64,000 bases of DNA from Mesorhizobium erdmanii USDA 3471 (GCF_000472705.1 NZ_AXAE01000015.1:173879-237878); one strand, 5' to 3'. Positions 18,870 to 28,956 are shown, counted from the first letter of the stretch. The notes: generated from the sequence alone by a model not told the origin. Numbers and translations are program-made.

Positions 18870-20108
18870 ATGACATCCGTAAAAACATCGCCGGAGCAGC
18901 GCTACGCCGCCTTCCGGCACAAAGCCTTCCTCAGCTACTGGACGGCACGCTTTCTCACCACTTTCGCCACCATGATCGTCTCCGTCGCTGTCGGCTGGCA
19001 GATCTATGATCTGACGCGCGATCCATTCGACCTTGGCATTGTCGGCATCGTCCAGTTCCTGCCATCGCTGCTGCTGGTGCTGGTCACCGGCGTCGTCGCC
19101 GACCGCTTCGGCCGCCGCCTGATCATGGCGCTGGCAACCGTGGTCGAAGCAGGCTGTACGCTTGTTCTCCTGTACTTCACGCTGCGTGGCCTCGTCAGTC
19201 CGTTGCCGATCTTCGTCGTTCTGGCGCTGTTCGGCATGGCGCGCGCCTTTTACGGGCCGGCCTCGTCGTCGCTTTTCGCCAATCTGGTGCCGCCGGAAGA
19301 TTTCGGCAACGCGATTGCCTGGAATTCGTCCGCCTGGCAGACGGCGACGATCATCGGTCCGGTCGCCGGCGGCCTGCTCTATGGCGTTTCGCCGGAGGCC
19401 GCATACGCTGTCGCCTCCGTGCTGATGCTGGTGGCCGGCCTGCTGATCTTCACCATTCCCAAACCCACCCAGCAAAGCGCCACCGACAAGCCTACGATGG
19501 AGACGCTGTTTGCCGGCTTCCGCTATATCTGGAGCGAGAAGATCGTGCTCGGCGCCATCTCGCTCGACCTCTTCGCCGTGCTCCTGTCCGGCGCCTCGGC
19601 GCTGCTGCCGGTCTATGCGCGCGACATTCTTGAACTCGGCCCCTGGGGCCTCGGCCTGTTGCGCTCGGCGCCCGGCATCGGCGCCATCTGCGTTGCGGTG
19701 TGGCTCGCCGGGCACCCGCTTCGCGACAATGCCGGCAAGATCATGCTCGGCTTCGTCGCGGCCTTCGGCGCCTGCACCGTATTGTTTGGCCTCTCGACCG
19801 TCACCTGGCTGTCGATCGTCGCATTGGCTCTCCTCGGCGCCACCGACATGTTCAGCGTCTACATCAGGGAAACGCTGATCCAGCTATGGACGCCCGACGA
19901 AGTGCGCGGCCGCGTCAACGCCGTCAACCAGGTCTTCGTCGGCGCGTCCAACGAAGTCGGCGAATTCCGCGCCGGCACCATGGCGGCGCTGATCGGCACC
20001 GTGCCGGCGGTGGTCATCGGCGGCGTCGGCGCGATCGCGGTTGCTGGGCTATGGGCTTATCTGTTTCCGGCGCTGCGCAAGGTGCGCCACCTCAACGGGC
20101 GCAACTGA
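18870..20108 (+). CDS. MFS transporter (EntS-like)
   Basis: A 412-residue major facilitator with about 12 hydrophobic segments, of the MFS_3/EntS exporter type. The cytoplasmic loop motif V-V-A-D-R-F-G-R-R-L lies between segments 2 and 3 and P-E-D-F-G-N-A-I-A-W-N-S after segment 4. The ATG at 18870 is chosen because the protein then begins like relatives; the ribosome site is weak. Relatives export siderophores or drugs. No siderophore genes are nearby, so substrate is unknown. A NIPSNAP gene follows 48 bp downstream, possibly co-transcribed. Confidence 0.85.
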   Translation: MTSVKTSPEQRYAAFRHKAFLSYWTARFLTTFATMIVSVAVGWQIYDLTRDPFDLGIVGIVQFLPSLLLVLVTGVVADRFGRRLIMALATVVEAGCTLVLLYFTLRGLVSPLPIFVVLALFGMARAFYGPASSSLFANLVPPEDFGNAIAWNSSAWQTATIIGPVAGGLLYGVSPEAAYAVASVLMLVAGLLIFTIPKPTQQSATDKPTMETLFAGFRYIWSEKIVLGAISLDLFAVLLSGASALLPVYARDILELGPWGLGLLRSAPGIGAICVAVWLAGHPLRDNAGKIMLGFVAAFGACTVLFGLSTVTWLSIVALALLGATDMFSVYIRETLIQLWTPDEVRGRVNAVNQVFVGASNEVGEFRAGTMAALIGTVPAVVIGGVGAIAVAGLWAYLFPALRKVRHLNGRN

Positions 20109-20156
20109 CGCTCACTGGCGGTGAGCAGGATACATCACCCTGTCACAGGAACTCCC

Positions 20157-20465
20157 ATGATCACCTGTTACCTGAAATATGTCATCGACCCTTACAAGCT
20201 TGCCGAGTTTGAAGAATACGGCCGGCGCTGGATCAGTCTCGTCAATCGCCTCGGTGGAAACCATCATGGCTATTTCCTTCCGAGCGAAGGGGCGAACAAT
20301 ATCGCCTATGCCATGTTCAGCTTCCCGAGCCTTGCCGACTACGAGGATTATCGCAAGCGGATGGCTGCCGACCCCGAATGCCAGGAAGTGTTTGAAACGG
20401 AGAAGCGCAATCGCAGCATTCTCAGTTATGAGCGCAGCTTCATGCGGCCGGTGCTCGAACCCTAG
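20157..20465 (+). CDS. NIPSNAP family protein
   Basis: A 102-residue dimeric alpha/beta-barrel protein of the NIPSNAP family (M-I-T-C-Y-L-K-Y-x-I-D-P-Y-K at the start, ending FMRPVLEP). The ATG follows aggaa. Bacterial members are small proteins of unclear function, often next to transport or catabolic genes. Length is usual for the single-domain form. Confidence 0.8.
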   Translation: MITCYLKYVIDPYKLAEFEEYGRRWISLVNRLGGNHHGYFLPSEGANNIAYAMFSFPSLADYEDYRKRMAADPECQEVFETEKRNRSILSYERSFMRPVLEP

Positions 20466-20545
20466 AGTAATTCCGGGAAAGTGTGAGCGGTTTTCCCGGG
20501 AGATGCGCACAGCGCTTCCCCTTGGGAATTGCGTCAAAGAGTTAG
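20464..20545. repeat. family C dispersed palindromic repeat
   Basis: An 82-bp element with core agtaattccgggaaagtgtg and ggttttcccgggagatgcgc, ending ggaattgcgtcaaagagtta. It overlaps the NIPSNAP stop and fills the gap to the convergent amidotransferase gene. It is nearly the same as the copy at 55588-55673, including the inner cgcttcccctt segment. It may act as a bidirectional terminator-like hairpin. Confidence 0.75.
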
Positions 20546-20587
20546 AGAAGCAGGTAACCGCGAAACCGTTCTCCGCCGTGAGTCGAG

Positions 20588-21304
20588 CTATCCCACAGCC
20601 ACTCCCCCAAACACCATCCGCAAAAACTCGTCCAGCCAGCGCTTCAGGTGCATGTCCCAGATCAGCCGGCCGCCAAGGTGATCGCGGCCGGGCTGCGCGC
20701 CTGGCAATTCGAAACGGTGCGCGCCGCGCACCACCCAGCGCTGCATCATCACCCTTGTCAGTTCGCCATGGAACTGGATGCCCCAGGCATTGTCGCCGTA
20801 GCGGAAGGCCTGGTTGGGATAGGTGTCCGCCGTCGCCAGCAGCGTCGCGTCGCTGGGCAGCGAAAAGCCCTCGCGGTGGAACTGGTAGACCATGTCTGGC
20901 CAGTGCATCAGTTTCCGGCCGGCCTCGGTCGCCTTGAGCGGATACCAGCCGATCTCGACCAGCCCGTCGCCGTGACCCTCGACCTTGCCGCCCAGATGAT
21001 TGACCAGCATTTGCGCGCCGAGGCAGATGCCCAGGCATGGCCGGTTTTCCCGGAGCGGAATTTCCAGCCAGTTGGTCTCGCGGCGGACGAATTCGTCGTC
21101 GTCATTGGCGCTCATCGGCCCGCCGAACACCACCGTGCCGGCGTGGCCATCCAGCGTTTCCGGCAGGGCGTCGCCCAGCGGCGGGCGGCGGATGTCGAGC
21201 TCGAAACCCTCTTCGATGAGCATGTGGCCGACGCGTCCGGGGCTCGAATTCTCCTGATGCAGCACGATCAGGATCTTTGGCTTCGAACTCGTTGCGCGCG
21301 GCAT
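20588..21304 (-). CDS. class I glutamine amidotransferase
   Basis: A 238-residue stand-alone class I glutaminase domain, GuaA-N-like. The nucleophile is Cys94 in C-L-G-I-C-L-G-A-Q-M-L, with histidine in W-G-I-Q-F-H-G-E-L-T near residue 175. No synthetase domain is attached, so it may hydrolyse gamma-glutamyl compounds or pair with another subunit. It is the last gene of the hemC-led run and lies 18 bp after the TerB-like gene. Confidence 0.85.
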   Translation of the reverse strand: MPRATSSKPKILIVLHQENSSPGRVGHMLIEEGFELDIRRPPLGDALPETLDGHAGTVVFGGPMSANDDDEFVRRETNWLEIPLRENRPCLGICLGAQMLVNHLGGKVEGHGDGLVEIGWYPLKATEAGRKLMHWPDMVYQFHREGFSLPSDATLLATADTYPNQAFRYGDNAWGIQFHGELTRVMMQRWVVRGAHRFELPGAQPGRDHLGGRLIWDMHLKRWLDEFLRMVFGGVAVG

Positions 21305-21322
21305 CGTCAGGCGAAATCCCGT

Positions 21323-21802
21323 CTATTCGTCGCTCGAAATTCCACGCGCGTCCGGCGCCTGCGCCGCCGCCTTGCGGCGCGCTTCGACCCGGTCGTGGCG
21401 CTCGACGCCGATCAGTTCGGCGACGCGCCACACCGTATTGTCCTCGAGCTCGTGCAGCTCGCCATCGGCATAGACGATCTCCCACATCAGGCCGATGAAC
21501 GCCTTGCGCCCTTCGGCGTCGAGATGGCGCCTGAGCACGCTGGTGAAGGCATAGAGATCGATCGCCTCATTGTCGGCGCGCTCGCCCGCGGCGGCCAGCG
21601 CTTCCAATTCGGCGCCGCTGATCGAGTAGCTCTGCGCCAGCACTGCCTTGAACCGCTCCCACTCGACATCCTGGCGCACGCCGTCGGCATTCATCACATG
21701 GTAGAGCAGCGCCGAAGCGGCAACACGAGGATCATCGGTGCTGGCGGTCGCGCCGGAACCGTTCGGCAAATCCCTGAGAAACGACAGAACGCGTTCGAAC
21801 AT
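21323..21802 (-). CDS. TerB-like domain protein
   Basis: A 159-residue protein with one TerB-like helical domain (residues about 35-145; D-G-x-x-x-x-x-E-W pattern and V-Y-A-D-G-E-L-H-E-L-E-D), which in TerB binds divalent metal at acidic loops. ATG at 21802 is preferred over a TTG that would overlap hemY. Such cytoplasmic proteins commonly follow hemY in Rhizobiales; function is not established. Confidence 0.75.
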   Translation of the reverse strand: MFERVLSFLRDLPNGSGATASTDDPRVAASALLYHVMNADGVRQDVEWERFKAVLAQSYSISGAELEALAAAGERADNEAIDLYAFTSVLRRHLDAEGRKAFIGLMWEIVYADGELHELEDNTVWRVAELIGVERHDRVEARRKAAAQAPDARGISSDE

Positions 21803-21834
21803 CAATCCATTCCCAAACGGCCCAATGGCCAAAA

Positions 21835-23436
21835 TCAAAACAGCCGGAACCGGCGCGGCGACTTTTCCGCGTCCTCGTCCGGATCGACGCCGGGATCATC
21901 CGGCAGCCGCGCCAGCTCTTCGGCCGGCTCGACGGCCTCCGCGTCGGCCGGCACTGCCGCGAACGCAGCCGCCGTGACCGGCGTGACGTGGTCTTCGCTT
22001 CTATCGATTCCCTTGCCCGCCGCCTCGTTGCCCGCCGTGGCGTGCTCGATCGTATCGATCGGTTTTTCGCTGGCCGGCTTCGCCAGCGCCTCTATGACCG
22101 GCACCGGGGTCTCGGGCGCATCGTCGCGGCTGTCGATCAGCTGGCCAAGCCGCTCCATCGGCGCGCGCCACTCGAAGGCGTCGAGCCGTCCGCTGACAGG
22201 CGATACCGGCGCCCAGCGTTCCGAAACGACGCCATCGGCGACCCAGGCCGGATCGCGCGGCGCCCGCACCGCCTTGGACAGCAGCTGCCGCACCTTGCCC
22301 TGGTCGCCGGTCTCGGCTTCCTCGATATCGGCCAGGAGTAGATAGGCGCCTTCGCGGCGGTCCATCCGGATCGCCGCCTCGGCCTCGCGGCGGGCGGTCG
22401 GAAAGTCCTGCGCGTCGAGCGCGGCGCGTGCCACCGTCATCGACGATTCGGCGTGGTTCTTCTTCATTTCCTGCAGCTTCTTCGCCCGGTTGAGCCGATC
22501 GAGCACGGCGTCACCTGGCCTTGCATGCGTATAGAGTTCGGCGATCTCCGGGTGCGGCTCGGCCCTCCATGCCGTCTCCAGGATTTTCGAGCCCTTGCGC
22601 ACGTCGTTCTGCTTGAACAGCGCCGCGGCGGCGGCAATTGCGGCCGGCGCGAAATCCGGCCGCAGCTTGTTGGCCTCGATAGCCGCTGTCCTGGCGGCAT
22701 TCGGATCGCTGTCGGCGAGCGATTGCGCCTTGGCGGTCAACAGCACGGCGCGGCGGCGATTGGCGGCGTCGCGCTCGATCTGTCGCGTCGACTTCTGCGC
22801 GTCGACCAGCTTCAGCGCACCATCCCAGTCGCCGCGCGCGGTCAATTCCTCCAGCGTCGATTCGGCCGCCCAGGCCAGTTGCGGCGCCATCACCGCGGCG
22901 CGGCCGGCATAGTGGCGGGCAGCGTTGCGGTCACCCAGGCGCTCGGCTTCCAGGTAAAGCCCGCGCAGGCCGAGCAGCCGCATTTCGGGATCGTCGAGCA
23001 TGCTTTCGAACTTCTGGCGCGCGCCTTCATGGTCGCCTTCGAGCATCGATGCCTGCGCCTCCAAGAGATGGATCAGCGGCTCCTGGTCTGAGCGGATCAG
23101 CTTGGCCGCTTCCTTGGTCTTCTTGCGGGCCAGCGCGCCATCGCCGGCGCCGGCGGCGATCATGCCGGTCGACAGCGCCTGATAGCCACGGTCGCGGCGG
23201 CGCACGCGGAAATAGCGCGAGATGGTGTAGGGACTGTTCCACAGCGACTTGACCAGCCACCACAGGATCATCACCGCGGCGACGACGGTGACGACGGCCA
23301 CCGCGGCCACCATCAGGCTGACCTGGTACTGGTAGCCGCTGAAGGTGACGACCATGTCGCCCGGCCGGTCGGCCAGCCAGGCAAAGCCCAGCCCGAGCGC
23401 GAAGACGACGATGAGGAAGGCGAGCAGGCGGATCAT
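21835..23436 (-). CDS. hemY: HemY N-terminal domain / TPR membrane protein
   Basis: A 533-residue inner-membrane protein with two N-terminal hydrophobic segments (residues about 5-20 and 42-64), the HemY_N domain and a TPR-rich region to about residue 400, then a Pro/Asp/Glu-rich tail. In enterobacteria HemY is encoded with hemC and hemD and thought to assist late heme synthesis; it is not the protoporphyrinogen oxidase of the same name in Bacillus. It sits 10 bp after the mitofilin-like gene, the classic hemCDXY position. Confidence 0.85.
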   Translation of the reverse strand: MIRLLAFLIVVFALGLGFAWLADRPGDMVVTFSGYQYQVSLMVAAVAVVTVVAAVMILWWLVKSLWNSPYTISRYFRVRRRDRGYQALSTGMIAAGAGDGALARKKTKEAAKLIRSDQEPLIHLLEAQASMLEGDHEGARQKFESMLDDPEMRLLGLRGLYLEAERLGDRNAARHYAGRAAVMAPQLAWAAESTLEELTARGDWDGALKLVDAQKSTRQIERDAANRRRAVLLTAKAQSLADSDPNAARTAAIEANKLRPDFAPAAIAAAAALFKQNDVRKGSKILETAWRAEPHPEIAELYTHARPGDAVLDRLNRAKKLQEMKKNHAESSMTVARAALDAQDFPTARREAEAAIRMDRREGAYLLLADIEEAETGDQGKVRQLLSKAVRAPRDPAWVADGVVSERWAPVSPVSGRLDAFEWRAPMERLGQLIDSRDDAPETPVPVIEALAKPASEKPIDTIEHATAGNEAAGKGIDRSEDHVTPVTAAAFAAVPADAEAVEPAEELARLPDDPGVDPDEDAEKSPRRFRLF

Positions 23437-23446
23437 CGTGTTGCCC

Positions 23447-24907
23447 TCATGCCTTCATCGCGCCGGAGATCAGCGCGTCGACCTGGCTTTCGACCTCGAT
23501 GCGCGCCTTCAGTTTGCCGGCAAAGTCGGCACCCGCCGCCTTCACGGCGTCCGGCAGTGAATTGTATTCGCTGAGCGCCTTGGCATAGTCACCCTGGGTG
23601 ACCGCCACTTCCATGCGCGCGACGGTTTCCGGCGCACCGGGACCTTCGACGGCGCCGATCGGCCGGACCTTGACCAGCGATTCGGCACTCGACATCAGGT
23701 TCTGCAGGAAGCCGGCATTCTGGTCGACCGGCGTTGCCGCGGCGACCATGGCACTGGCGGCGGCATCCATTCGCGAGGCGATCTCGGTACGGGTCGGCAC
23801 GCCCTTTTCGGCATAAGGGCGCAAGGTCGCGAGTTCCGGCGCGTTGGGAGAGATCGCGGCCAGCGTATCGAGCTCGGCCGAGAACGGCGCGCCACGGTCG
23901 AGCGCCGCCTTCAGCGCCGAAGCGGCAATGGCGAGCGCGATCTTGGGCTGCGATGCCTGCGCCTCGACCTTGCCGGACAGCTGCGCCACCGATTGTTCCA
24001 GCGCGGTGAGCCGACCTTCCTGCGCCTTCGCCGCATCGCCCGCCGATTTCACCAGCGCGTCGAGGCCGGCCAGTTTCTCGTTGAGCGGGCCGAGATCGAC
24101 CGGTGCCGCGCTGCCGGCCTTGCCGAGGGCGGCGACCGCGGTTTCGATCTGCTTGACCTTGTCGCCGAGGGCCGCAAGCCCGGCATTGTCGCCGGCGCCG
24201 CCCTGTCCAACAGCCGATTTCAGCGCCGCGACATCGGCCTTTACCTGTTCCAGCCCCGAGGAGAGCCCGACCACCTTGGCCTCCGCATCGTTTTTGCCGC
24301 CGGTTTCCTTCAGGCCGGCGATGTCGCTTTTCAGCGATGCGATTTCGCCGTTGACGCCATCGAGCGAGACGCCGGCGCCGGAACCCGGCGCGCCAAGCAG
24401 ACCGGCGAATTGCAGACCGCCGGCGCCGGCCAGCGCAATGACACCGCCGATAATGCCGGCGGCGATGCCGTTGAGGCCGCCGCGCTTTGCCGGAGGAGGT
24501 GTTGGCGCCATCTTCTTGTCCCGTGCCCCGGTTCTTGCCTTGCTGTCGTCGCTGCGCTTGGCCGATGCATCCTCGAAGTTGTAGTCGGAGGCCTGGTCGC
24601 GATTGGCTGGCGCATCCGAACCGGGATAGGGCAACTCCGGCTCGGCGGCTTTGGCCCCGGCCTGACCTGCCGCGGCATCGGCATGCTCCCAGGGTTCGAG
24701 ATCGGCCTGGTCGGCATGCACCGGTTCTTCGGGCGTCTCCGGCTGCGAAGCGTCCTTTGCTTCCTCCGCCATGGTTTCCTCGGCCTTCGCCTCGTCTATC
24801 TGGGCCGCATCCTCGTCGACGATGCGGGAGACGGCACCCGGCTCGAGATCGATGGTCACCGGCTCGCGGCGGCTTTTCGAGTGTCGCATCTTCGGCGTCT
24901 TGACCAT
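23447..24907 (-). CDS. mitofilin (Mic60)-like membrane protein
   Basis: A 486-residue protein: an acidic disordered N terminus, a proline-rich stretch, one glycine-rich membrane helix (about residues 146-170), then a long coiled-coil region and a C-terminal mitofilin-like domain. It occupies the position of hemX in hemCDXY operons. Alphaproteobacterial Mic60 homologues in this position shape intracytoplasmic membranes and may contact outer-membrane proteins. The ATG at 24907 follows gcggag. There is a 111-bp gap from hemD and 10 bp to hemY. Confidence 0.8.
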   Translation of the reverse strand: MVKTPKMRHSKSRREPVTIDLEPGAVSRIVDEDAAQIDEAKAEETMAEEAKDASQPETPEEPVHADQADLEPWEHADAAAGQAGAKAAEPELPYPGSDAPANRDQASDYNFEDASAKRSDDSKARTGARDKKMAPTPPPAKRGGLNGIAAGIIGGVIALAGAGGLQFAGLLGAPGSGAGVSLDGVNGEIASLKSDIAGLKETGGKNDAEAKVVGLSSGLEQVKADVAALKSAVGQGGAGDNAGLAALGDKVKQIETAVAALGKAGSAAPVDLGPLNEKLAGLDALVKSAGDAAKAQEGRLTALEQSVAQLSGKVEAQASQPKIALAIAASALKAALDRGAPFSAELDTLAAISPNAPELATLRPYAEKGVPTRTEIASRMDAAASAMVAAATPVDQNAGFLQNLMSSAESLVKVRPIGAVEGPGAPETVARMEVAVTQGDYAKALSEYNSLPDAVKAAGADFAGKLKARIEVESQVDALISGAMKA

Positions 24908-25018
24908 GCCGGGGCTCCGCAAAATTCGCTTCGTCTCAACGCCTGACGGCGCATGATGGTTCTAAAAAGGGTCTAGCACATCACCAAGCGGTGAAAAGGG
25001 GCGGTGTGATGACGCGGC

Positions 25019-25735
25019 TCAGGGCAGCCCTCGTAAAAGCGCCAGCAGCGCCTCCTCGTCGGGCTGCGCCGCGATGCGGATTGGTTTGCCGGCGCTATCG
25101 TCGAGAGCGGCGGCGACGCGGCTTGAGAGAGCGAAAAACAGTGTCTTTTCAAAGTACCCGTTCAGGATGGATCGGTTGGCCACATCCCGCATCGCGGCAG
25201 CGGCCTTGGCCGAATAGAGCAGCACCACATCGACGGATCGATCCGACAGACGCTGAAGCAGCGCTTCATCCGAATAGCGCACCGCCAGCGTGTCATAAGT
25301 CTCGGCGGCATGAACCCCGACCCCGGCCGTTTCCAGCCGCTGTTCGAAGGCCGCGAACCGCACGCGCCCACAGAGATAGGCGATCGTTTTGCCGGAAAAT
25401 GTCTCGGCCATGCTGTCGGCCAGCGCTTCGGCATCGCCGGGGCCTTCCCTGACAGACAAAAACCCGGCCTTGCGCGCCGCCTCGGCAGTCCTATTGCCGA
25501 CAGCATGACAAGGCAGGTCGGAAAGCACGGCCATCAGCTCTCTTGAAGCATGGCGCACGGCATTGGCGCTGGTGATGGCAACGGCTGCCACGGTGTCCGG
25601 AACGGCTCCAGCATCGACCGGCAACGCCATCGTCTCTGTCAACGGCAGGACAAGAGGCTGGAAGCCCATCCCTTCCAGCCGCCGGGCCGTGCGCGATGCG
25701 CCCGGTTCCGGTCTGGTCACCAGGACGCGAAGCAT
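25019..25735 (-). CDS. hemD: uroporphyrinogen-III synthase
   Basis: A 238-residue enzyme that cyclises hydroxymethylbilane to uroporphyrinogen III. The N-terminal V-L-V-T-R-P-E-P motif and the late stretch S-V-D-V-V-L-L-Y-S-A-K-A-A show the HEM4 fold; sequence conservation is low as usual for this family. ATG at 25735 lies just past the hemC stop, giving tight coupling. The assignment is firm from context. Confidence 0.92.
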   Translation of the reverse strand: MLRVLVTRPEPGASRTARRLEGMGFQPLVLPLTETMALPVDAGAVPDTVAAVAITSANAVRHASRELMAVLSDLPCHAVGNRTAEAARKAGFLSVREGPGDAEALADSMAETFSGKTIAYLCGRVRFAAFEQRLETAGVGVHAAETYDTLAVRYSDEALLQRLSDRSVDVVLLYSAKAAAAMRDVANRSILNGYFEKTLFFALSSRVAAALDDSAGKPIRIAAQPDEEALLALLRGLP

Positions 25736-25737
25736 GG

Positions 25738-26664
25738 TCAGAGCCAACCGTCGAAGAATTTTTCGCCGGCCTTGGCCCGCACCGTTCGCGCGGCTTCATC
25801 GCCGATGCGGGCGGCGTCTTGTGCTGCCCCTTGCAGTTCGACCGCGTGCGACTGTGTGCCGTCGGGCGAGATGATCAGCCCGGCGAACGACAGCGTTCCG
25901 GCCTCGACCGCCGCATAGCCGGCGATCGGCGTGCGGCAGGAGCCGTCGAGCGCCGCCAGGAAGGCGCGCTCGCAGGCCAGCGCCTGTCCGGTCGCCACAT
26001 CATGGATCGCCACCAGCATCTTCTCGACAGCGCCATCGCCGATGCGGGTCTCGATGCCGATCGCGCCTTGGCCCGGTGCCGATGGAAAAATGTCGAGAGG
26101 CATCAGATCGGTAGCGACGTGCTCCAGGCCCAGCCGCTTCAACCCGGCATAGGCGAGGATGGTGCCGGCGGCGACCCCTTCGTCCAGCTTGCGCAGACGC
26201 GTCTGCACATTGCCGCGGAACATCACCACGTCGAGATCCGGCCGCATCCGGCGGATCAGCGCCTGCCGCCTGAGCGACGACGAACCGACCTTTGCCCCGC
26301 GCGGCAGTTCGGCGATCGTCTTTGCCGCCTTGCCGACAAAGGCGTCACGTGCATCCTCGCGCGGCAGGAAGGCTGAGAGTTCCAGCCCGTCGGGCAGTTG
26401 CGTCGGCATGTCCTTCGACGAATGCACGGCCATGTCGATCGCGCCGGCGAGCAGCGCTTCCTCGATTTCCTTGGTGAACAGGCCCTTGCCGCCGGCTTCC
26501 GACAAGGGTCGGTCCTGGATACGGTCGCCGCTGGTCGAAATGACGACGACCTCGAAAGCCGCCGCCGGCAGGCCATGCGCGGCCATCAGCCGCGCCTGCG
26601 TCTCATGCGCCTGTGCCAATGCCAGCGGGCTGCCGCGTGTTCCTATTCTCAAGATGGTTTGCAT
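25738..26664 (-). CDS. hemC: porphobilinogen deaminase (hydroxymethylbilane synthase)
   Basis: A 308-residue enzyme joining four porphobilinogens into hydroxymethylbilane. Features: [14 protein letters not shown] at the start, H-S-S-K-D-M-P-T and the dipyrromethane cofactor cysteine in D-G-S-C-R-T-P-I near residue 242. It is the first gene of the heme operon and divergent from tsaD across 154 bp that carry a strong inverted repeat. Confidence 0.96.
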   Translation of the reverse strand: MQTILRIGTRGSPLALAQAHETQARLMAAHGLPAAAFEVVVISTSGDRIQDRPLSEAGGKGLFTKEIEEALLAGAIDMAVHSSKDMPTQLPDGLELSAFLPREDARDAFVGKAAKTIAELPRGAKVGSSSLRRQALIRRMRPDLDVVMFRGNVQTRLRKLDEGVAAGTILAYAGLKRLGLEHVATDLMPLDIFPSAPGQGAIGIETRIGDGAVEKMLVAIHDVATGQALACERAFLAALDGSCRTPIAGYAAVEAGTLSFAGLIISPDGTQSHAVELQGAAQDAARIGDEAARTVRAKAGEKFFDGWL

Positions 26665-26752
26665 GGCGCGTGGTCCGTGATAACCCCCGGGCAGAGCATT
26701 TTGCAGCCAGGTGGAGCCACTTGGCGTCGCGGAAATGCGGCTAGGACAACCG

Positions 26753-26789
26753 AGGCCTTTCCGAGCTTTCTCCTAAAGGGGAAAGGCCT
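26753..26789. promoter_or_regulatory. inverted repeat in hemC/tsaD divergent region
   Basis: Perfect 10-bp arms aggcctttcc (26753-26762) and ggaaaggcct (26780-26789) with a 17-bp spacer lie 30 bp before the tsaD start in the shared upstream region. They could form an RNA hairpin in the tsaD leader or be a protein site. There is no T-run, so a simple terminator is unlikely. Confidence 0.4.
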
Positions 26790-26818
26790 GACAAACAATC
26801 TCTTGGGATAGCGACGAA

Positions 26819-27907
26819 TTGATCCGCGTTCTGGGCATCGAAACGAGTTGCGACGAGACCGCCGCCAGCGTCGTGGCGCTGGAGGGCGGCGCCGCACCGA
26901 AAATCCTGTCTAACGTCGTGCTGTCCCAGATCGAGGAGCATGCTGCCTTCGGCGGTGTAGTGCCCGAGATCGCCGCCCGCGCCCATGTCGAGGCGCTGGA
27001 CGGCATCGTCGAGGCAGCCCTTGCCGATTCGGGCACGGCCCTCGCCGATATCGATGCGATCGCCGCCACCGCGGGGCCCGGCCTGGTCGGCGGCCTGATC
27101 GTCGGGTTGATGACGGCCAAGGCGATCGCCGCCGCCGCGGGCAAGCCGCTGATCGCCATCAACCACCTCGAAGGCCATGCCCTGACCGCGCGGCTGACCG
27201 ACGGGCTGGAATTCCCTTATCTGCTGCTTCTGGTCTCCGGCGGCCATACGCAGATCCTTGCCGTGCGCGGCGTCGGCGACTACCAGCGCTGGGCTACCAC
27301 CATCGACGACGCCCTCGGCGAGGCCTTCGACAAGACGGCCAAGATGCTCGGCCTGCCCTATCCTGGCGGGCCGAATGTCGAGAAGGCGGCGCAGGCTGGC
27401 GATGCCGCGCGCTTTGCTTTTCCCCGGCCGATGAAAGGCTCGGCGCAGCCCGACTTCTCCTTCTCCGGTCTGAAGACCGCGGTGCGCCAGGCGGCCACGG
27501 CGATCGAGCCGCTGAGCGACCAGGACGTCGCCGACATCTGCGCCTCGTTCCAGGCGACGGTCGCCGATGCGCTGGCCGACCGCGTTTCCCGTGCCTTGGC
27601 CCGATTCAGCCAGACATTTCCCGGCACCAAGAACCCGGCGCTGGTGGTTGCCGGCGGCGTCGCCGCCAACCGCACCATCAAGGCAACGCTGGAGCGGCTC
27701 TGTGCCGAGGCCGGTTTCACCTTCGTCGCGCCGCCGCTCAAATTGTGCACCGACAATGCGGCGATGATCGCCTGGGCCGGCATCGAAAGGTTGCGGCAGG
27801 GCATGGCGCAGGAGAACGGTTTTGATTTCGTGCCGCGCTCGCGCTGGCCGCTGGACAGCATCTCGGCGCCGATGGTCGGTTCCGGCCGGCGCGGAGCCAA
27901 GGCATGA
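26819..27907 (+). CDS. tsaD: tRNA N6-adenosine threonylcarbamoyltransferase
   Basis: A 362-residue ASKHA-fold protein that transfers threonylcarbamoyl to A37 of ANN-decoding tRNAs. It shows [10 protein letters not shown] at the start, the metal-binding I-N-H-L-E-G-H and S-G-G-H-T-Q. It appears to use TTG, since the protein begins at the family start and no ATG or GTG is near; a rare start codon may limit expression. Its TGA overlaps the gpsA ATG (ATGA). Confidence 0.95.
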   Translation: MIRVLGIETSCDETAASVVALEGGAAPKILSNVVLSQIEEHAAFGGVVPEIAARAHVEALDGIVEAALADSGTALADIDAIAATAGPGLVGGLIVGLMTAKAIAAAAGKPLIAINHLEGHALTARLTDGLEFPYLLLLVSGGHTQILAVRGVGDYQRWATTIDDALGEAFDKTAKMLGLPYPGGPNVEKAAQAGDAARFAFPRPMKGSAQPDFSFSGLKTAVRQAATAIEPLSDQDVADICASFQATVADALADRVSRALARFSQTFPGTKNPALVVAGGVAANRTIKATLERLCAEAGFTFVAPPLKLCTDNAAMIAWAGIERLRQGMAQENGFDFVPRSRWPLDSISAPMVGSGRRGAKA

Positions 27908-28920
27908 CCGGTGAAGCCAAGAACAGTCCCGGCAAGAGCGGCTGGCGCGTCACTGTGCTTGGCGGTGGCGCCTGGGGCACGGCGCTGGCGCTGGCCATGC
28001 TGCGCGCCGGCCACGCGGTGCGGCTGTTCGCGCGCGACCCGGAAACCGTCGCCTCGATCGGCCGTGGCGAAAACCCGCGCTACCTGCCGGGCATTGCGAT
28101 TGCGCCCGGCATCGAGGCGACATCGGACATCAAGGCAGCGCTCGCCGGTGCCGATTGCGTGCTGGCGGTGACGCCGGCGCAATCCTTGCGGGCAACGCTG
28201 GCGCTCGCGAAAAACCATATGCCGAGCGGTATTCCGCTCGTTCTCTGCGCCAAGGGCATCGAGCGCGACACCGGTGCCCTGCTGTCGGCGATCGTCGAGG
28301 AGATCCTGCCGCAAAATCCCGTCGCCGCGCTGTCTGGCCCAAGCTTCGCCAGCGATGTTGCCAAGGGATTGCCGACAGCAGTCGTGGTGGCCGCCCGCGA
28401 CGAAGCCCTGGCGGCTGACCTTGCCGCCCGGTTTTCCGCAGAAAACCTGCGCTGCTATTCGAGCGACGACCTGATCGGCGTCGAGATCGGCGGCGCCTTG
28501 AAGAATGTCTTCGCCATTGCCGCCGGCGCCGTCACCGGCGCCGGGCTCGGCGCCAGCGCCCAGGCCGCCATGGTGACGCGCGGCTTCGTCGAACTTCGCC
28601 GCATCGGTGCCGCCTTCGGCGCCAGGCCCGAAACACTGATGGGGCTTTCCGGCCTCGGCGACCTGCTGCTCACCTGCTCCTCCGCCCAATCGCGCAATTT
28701 CGCCTATGGGTTGGCGCTCGGGCAAGGCAAGCCGCTGGCCGGCCTGCCGCTGGCCGAGGGCGTGCCGACTGCGGCGATCGCTGCCCGCATCGCCAGCGAG
28801 CGCAACATCGATGCGCCGATCATCACCGCCGTAGCGGCCATACTGGACGGCACCATCACCATCCAGCAGGCCGTGACCGCCTTGATGACCCGGCCGCTGA
28901 AGACCGAGACCAACGACTGA
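27904..28920 (+). CDS. gpsA: glycerol-3-phosphate dehydrogenase [NAD(P)+]
   Basis: A 338-residue enzyme making sn-glycerol 3-phosphate for phospholipids. It shows the Rossmann motif [10 protein letters not shown], then [15 protein letters not shown] and [13 protein letters not shown]. It overlaps tsaD by 4 bp, the usual alphaproteobacterial pairing, and is followed by small genes for YciI and EVE proteins. Confidence 0.95.
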   Translation: MTGEAKNSPGKSGWRVTVLGGGAWGTALALAMLRAGHAVRLFARDPETVASIGRGENPRYLPGIAIAPGIEATSDIKAALAGADCVLAVTPAQSLRATLALAKNHMPSGIPLVLCAKGIERDTGALLSAIVEEILPQNPVAALSGPSFASDVAKGLPTAVVVAARDEALAADLAARFSAENLRCYSSDDLIGVEIGGALKNVFAIAAGAVTGAGLGASAQAAMVTRGFVELRRIGAAFGARPETLMGLSGLGDLLLTCSSAQSRNFAYGLALGQGKPLAGLPLAEGVPTAAIAARIASERNIDAPIITAVAAILDGTITIQQAVTALMTRPLKTETND

Positions 28921-28956
28921 TCCCCAGAATTCGATAGAGGAAACAGGAGAACGACC

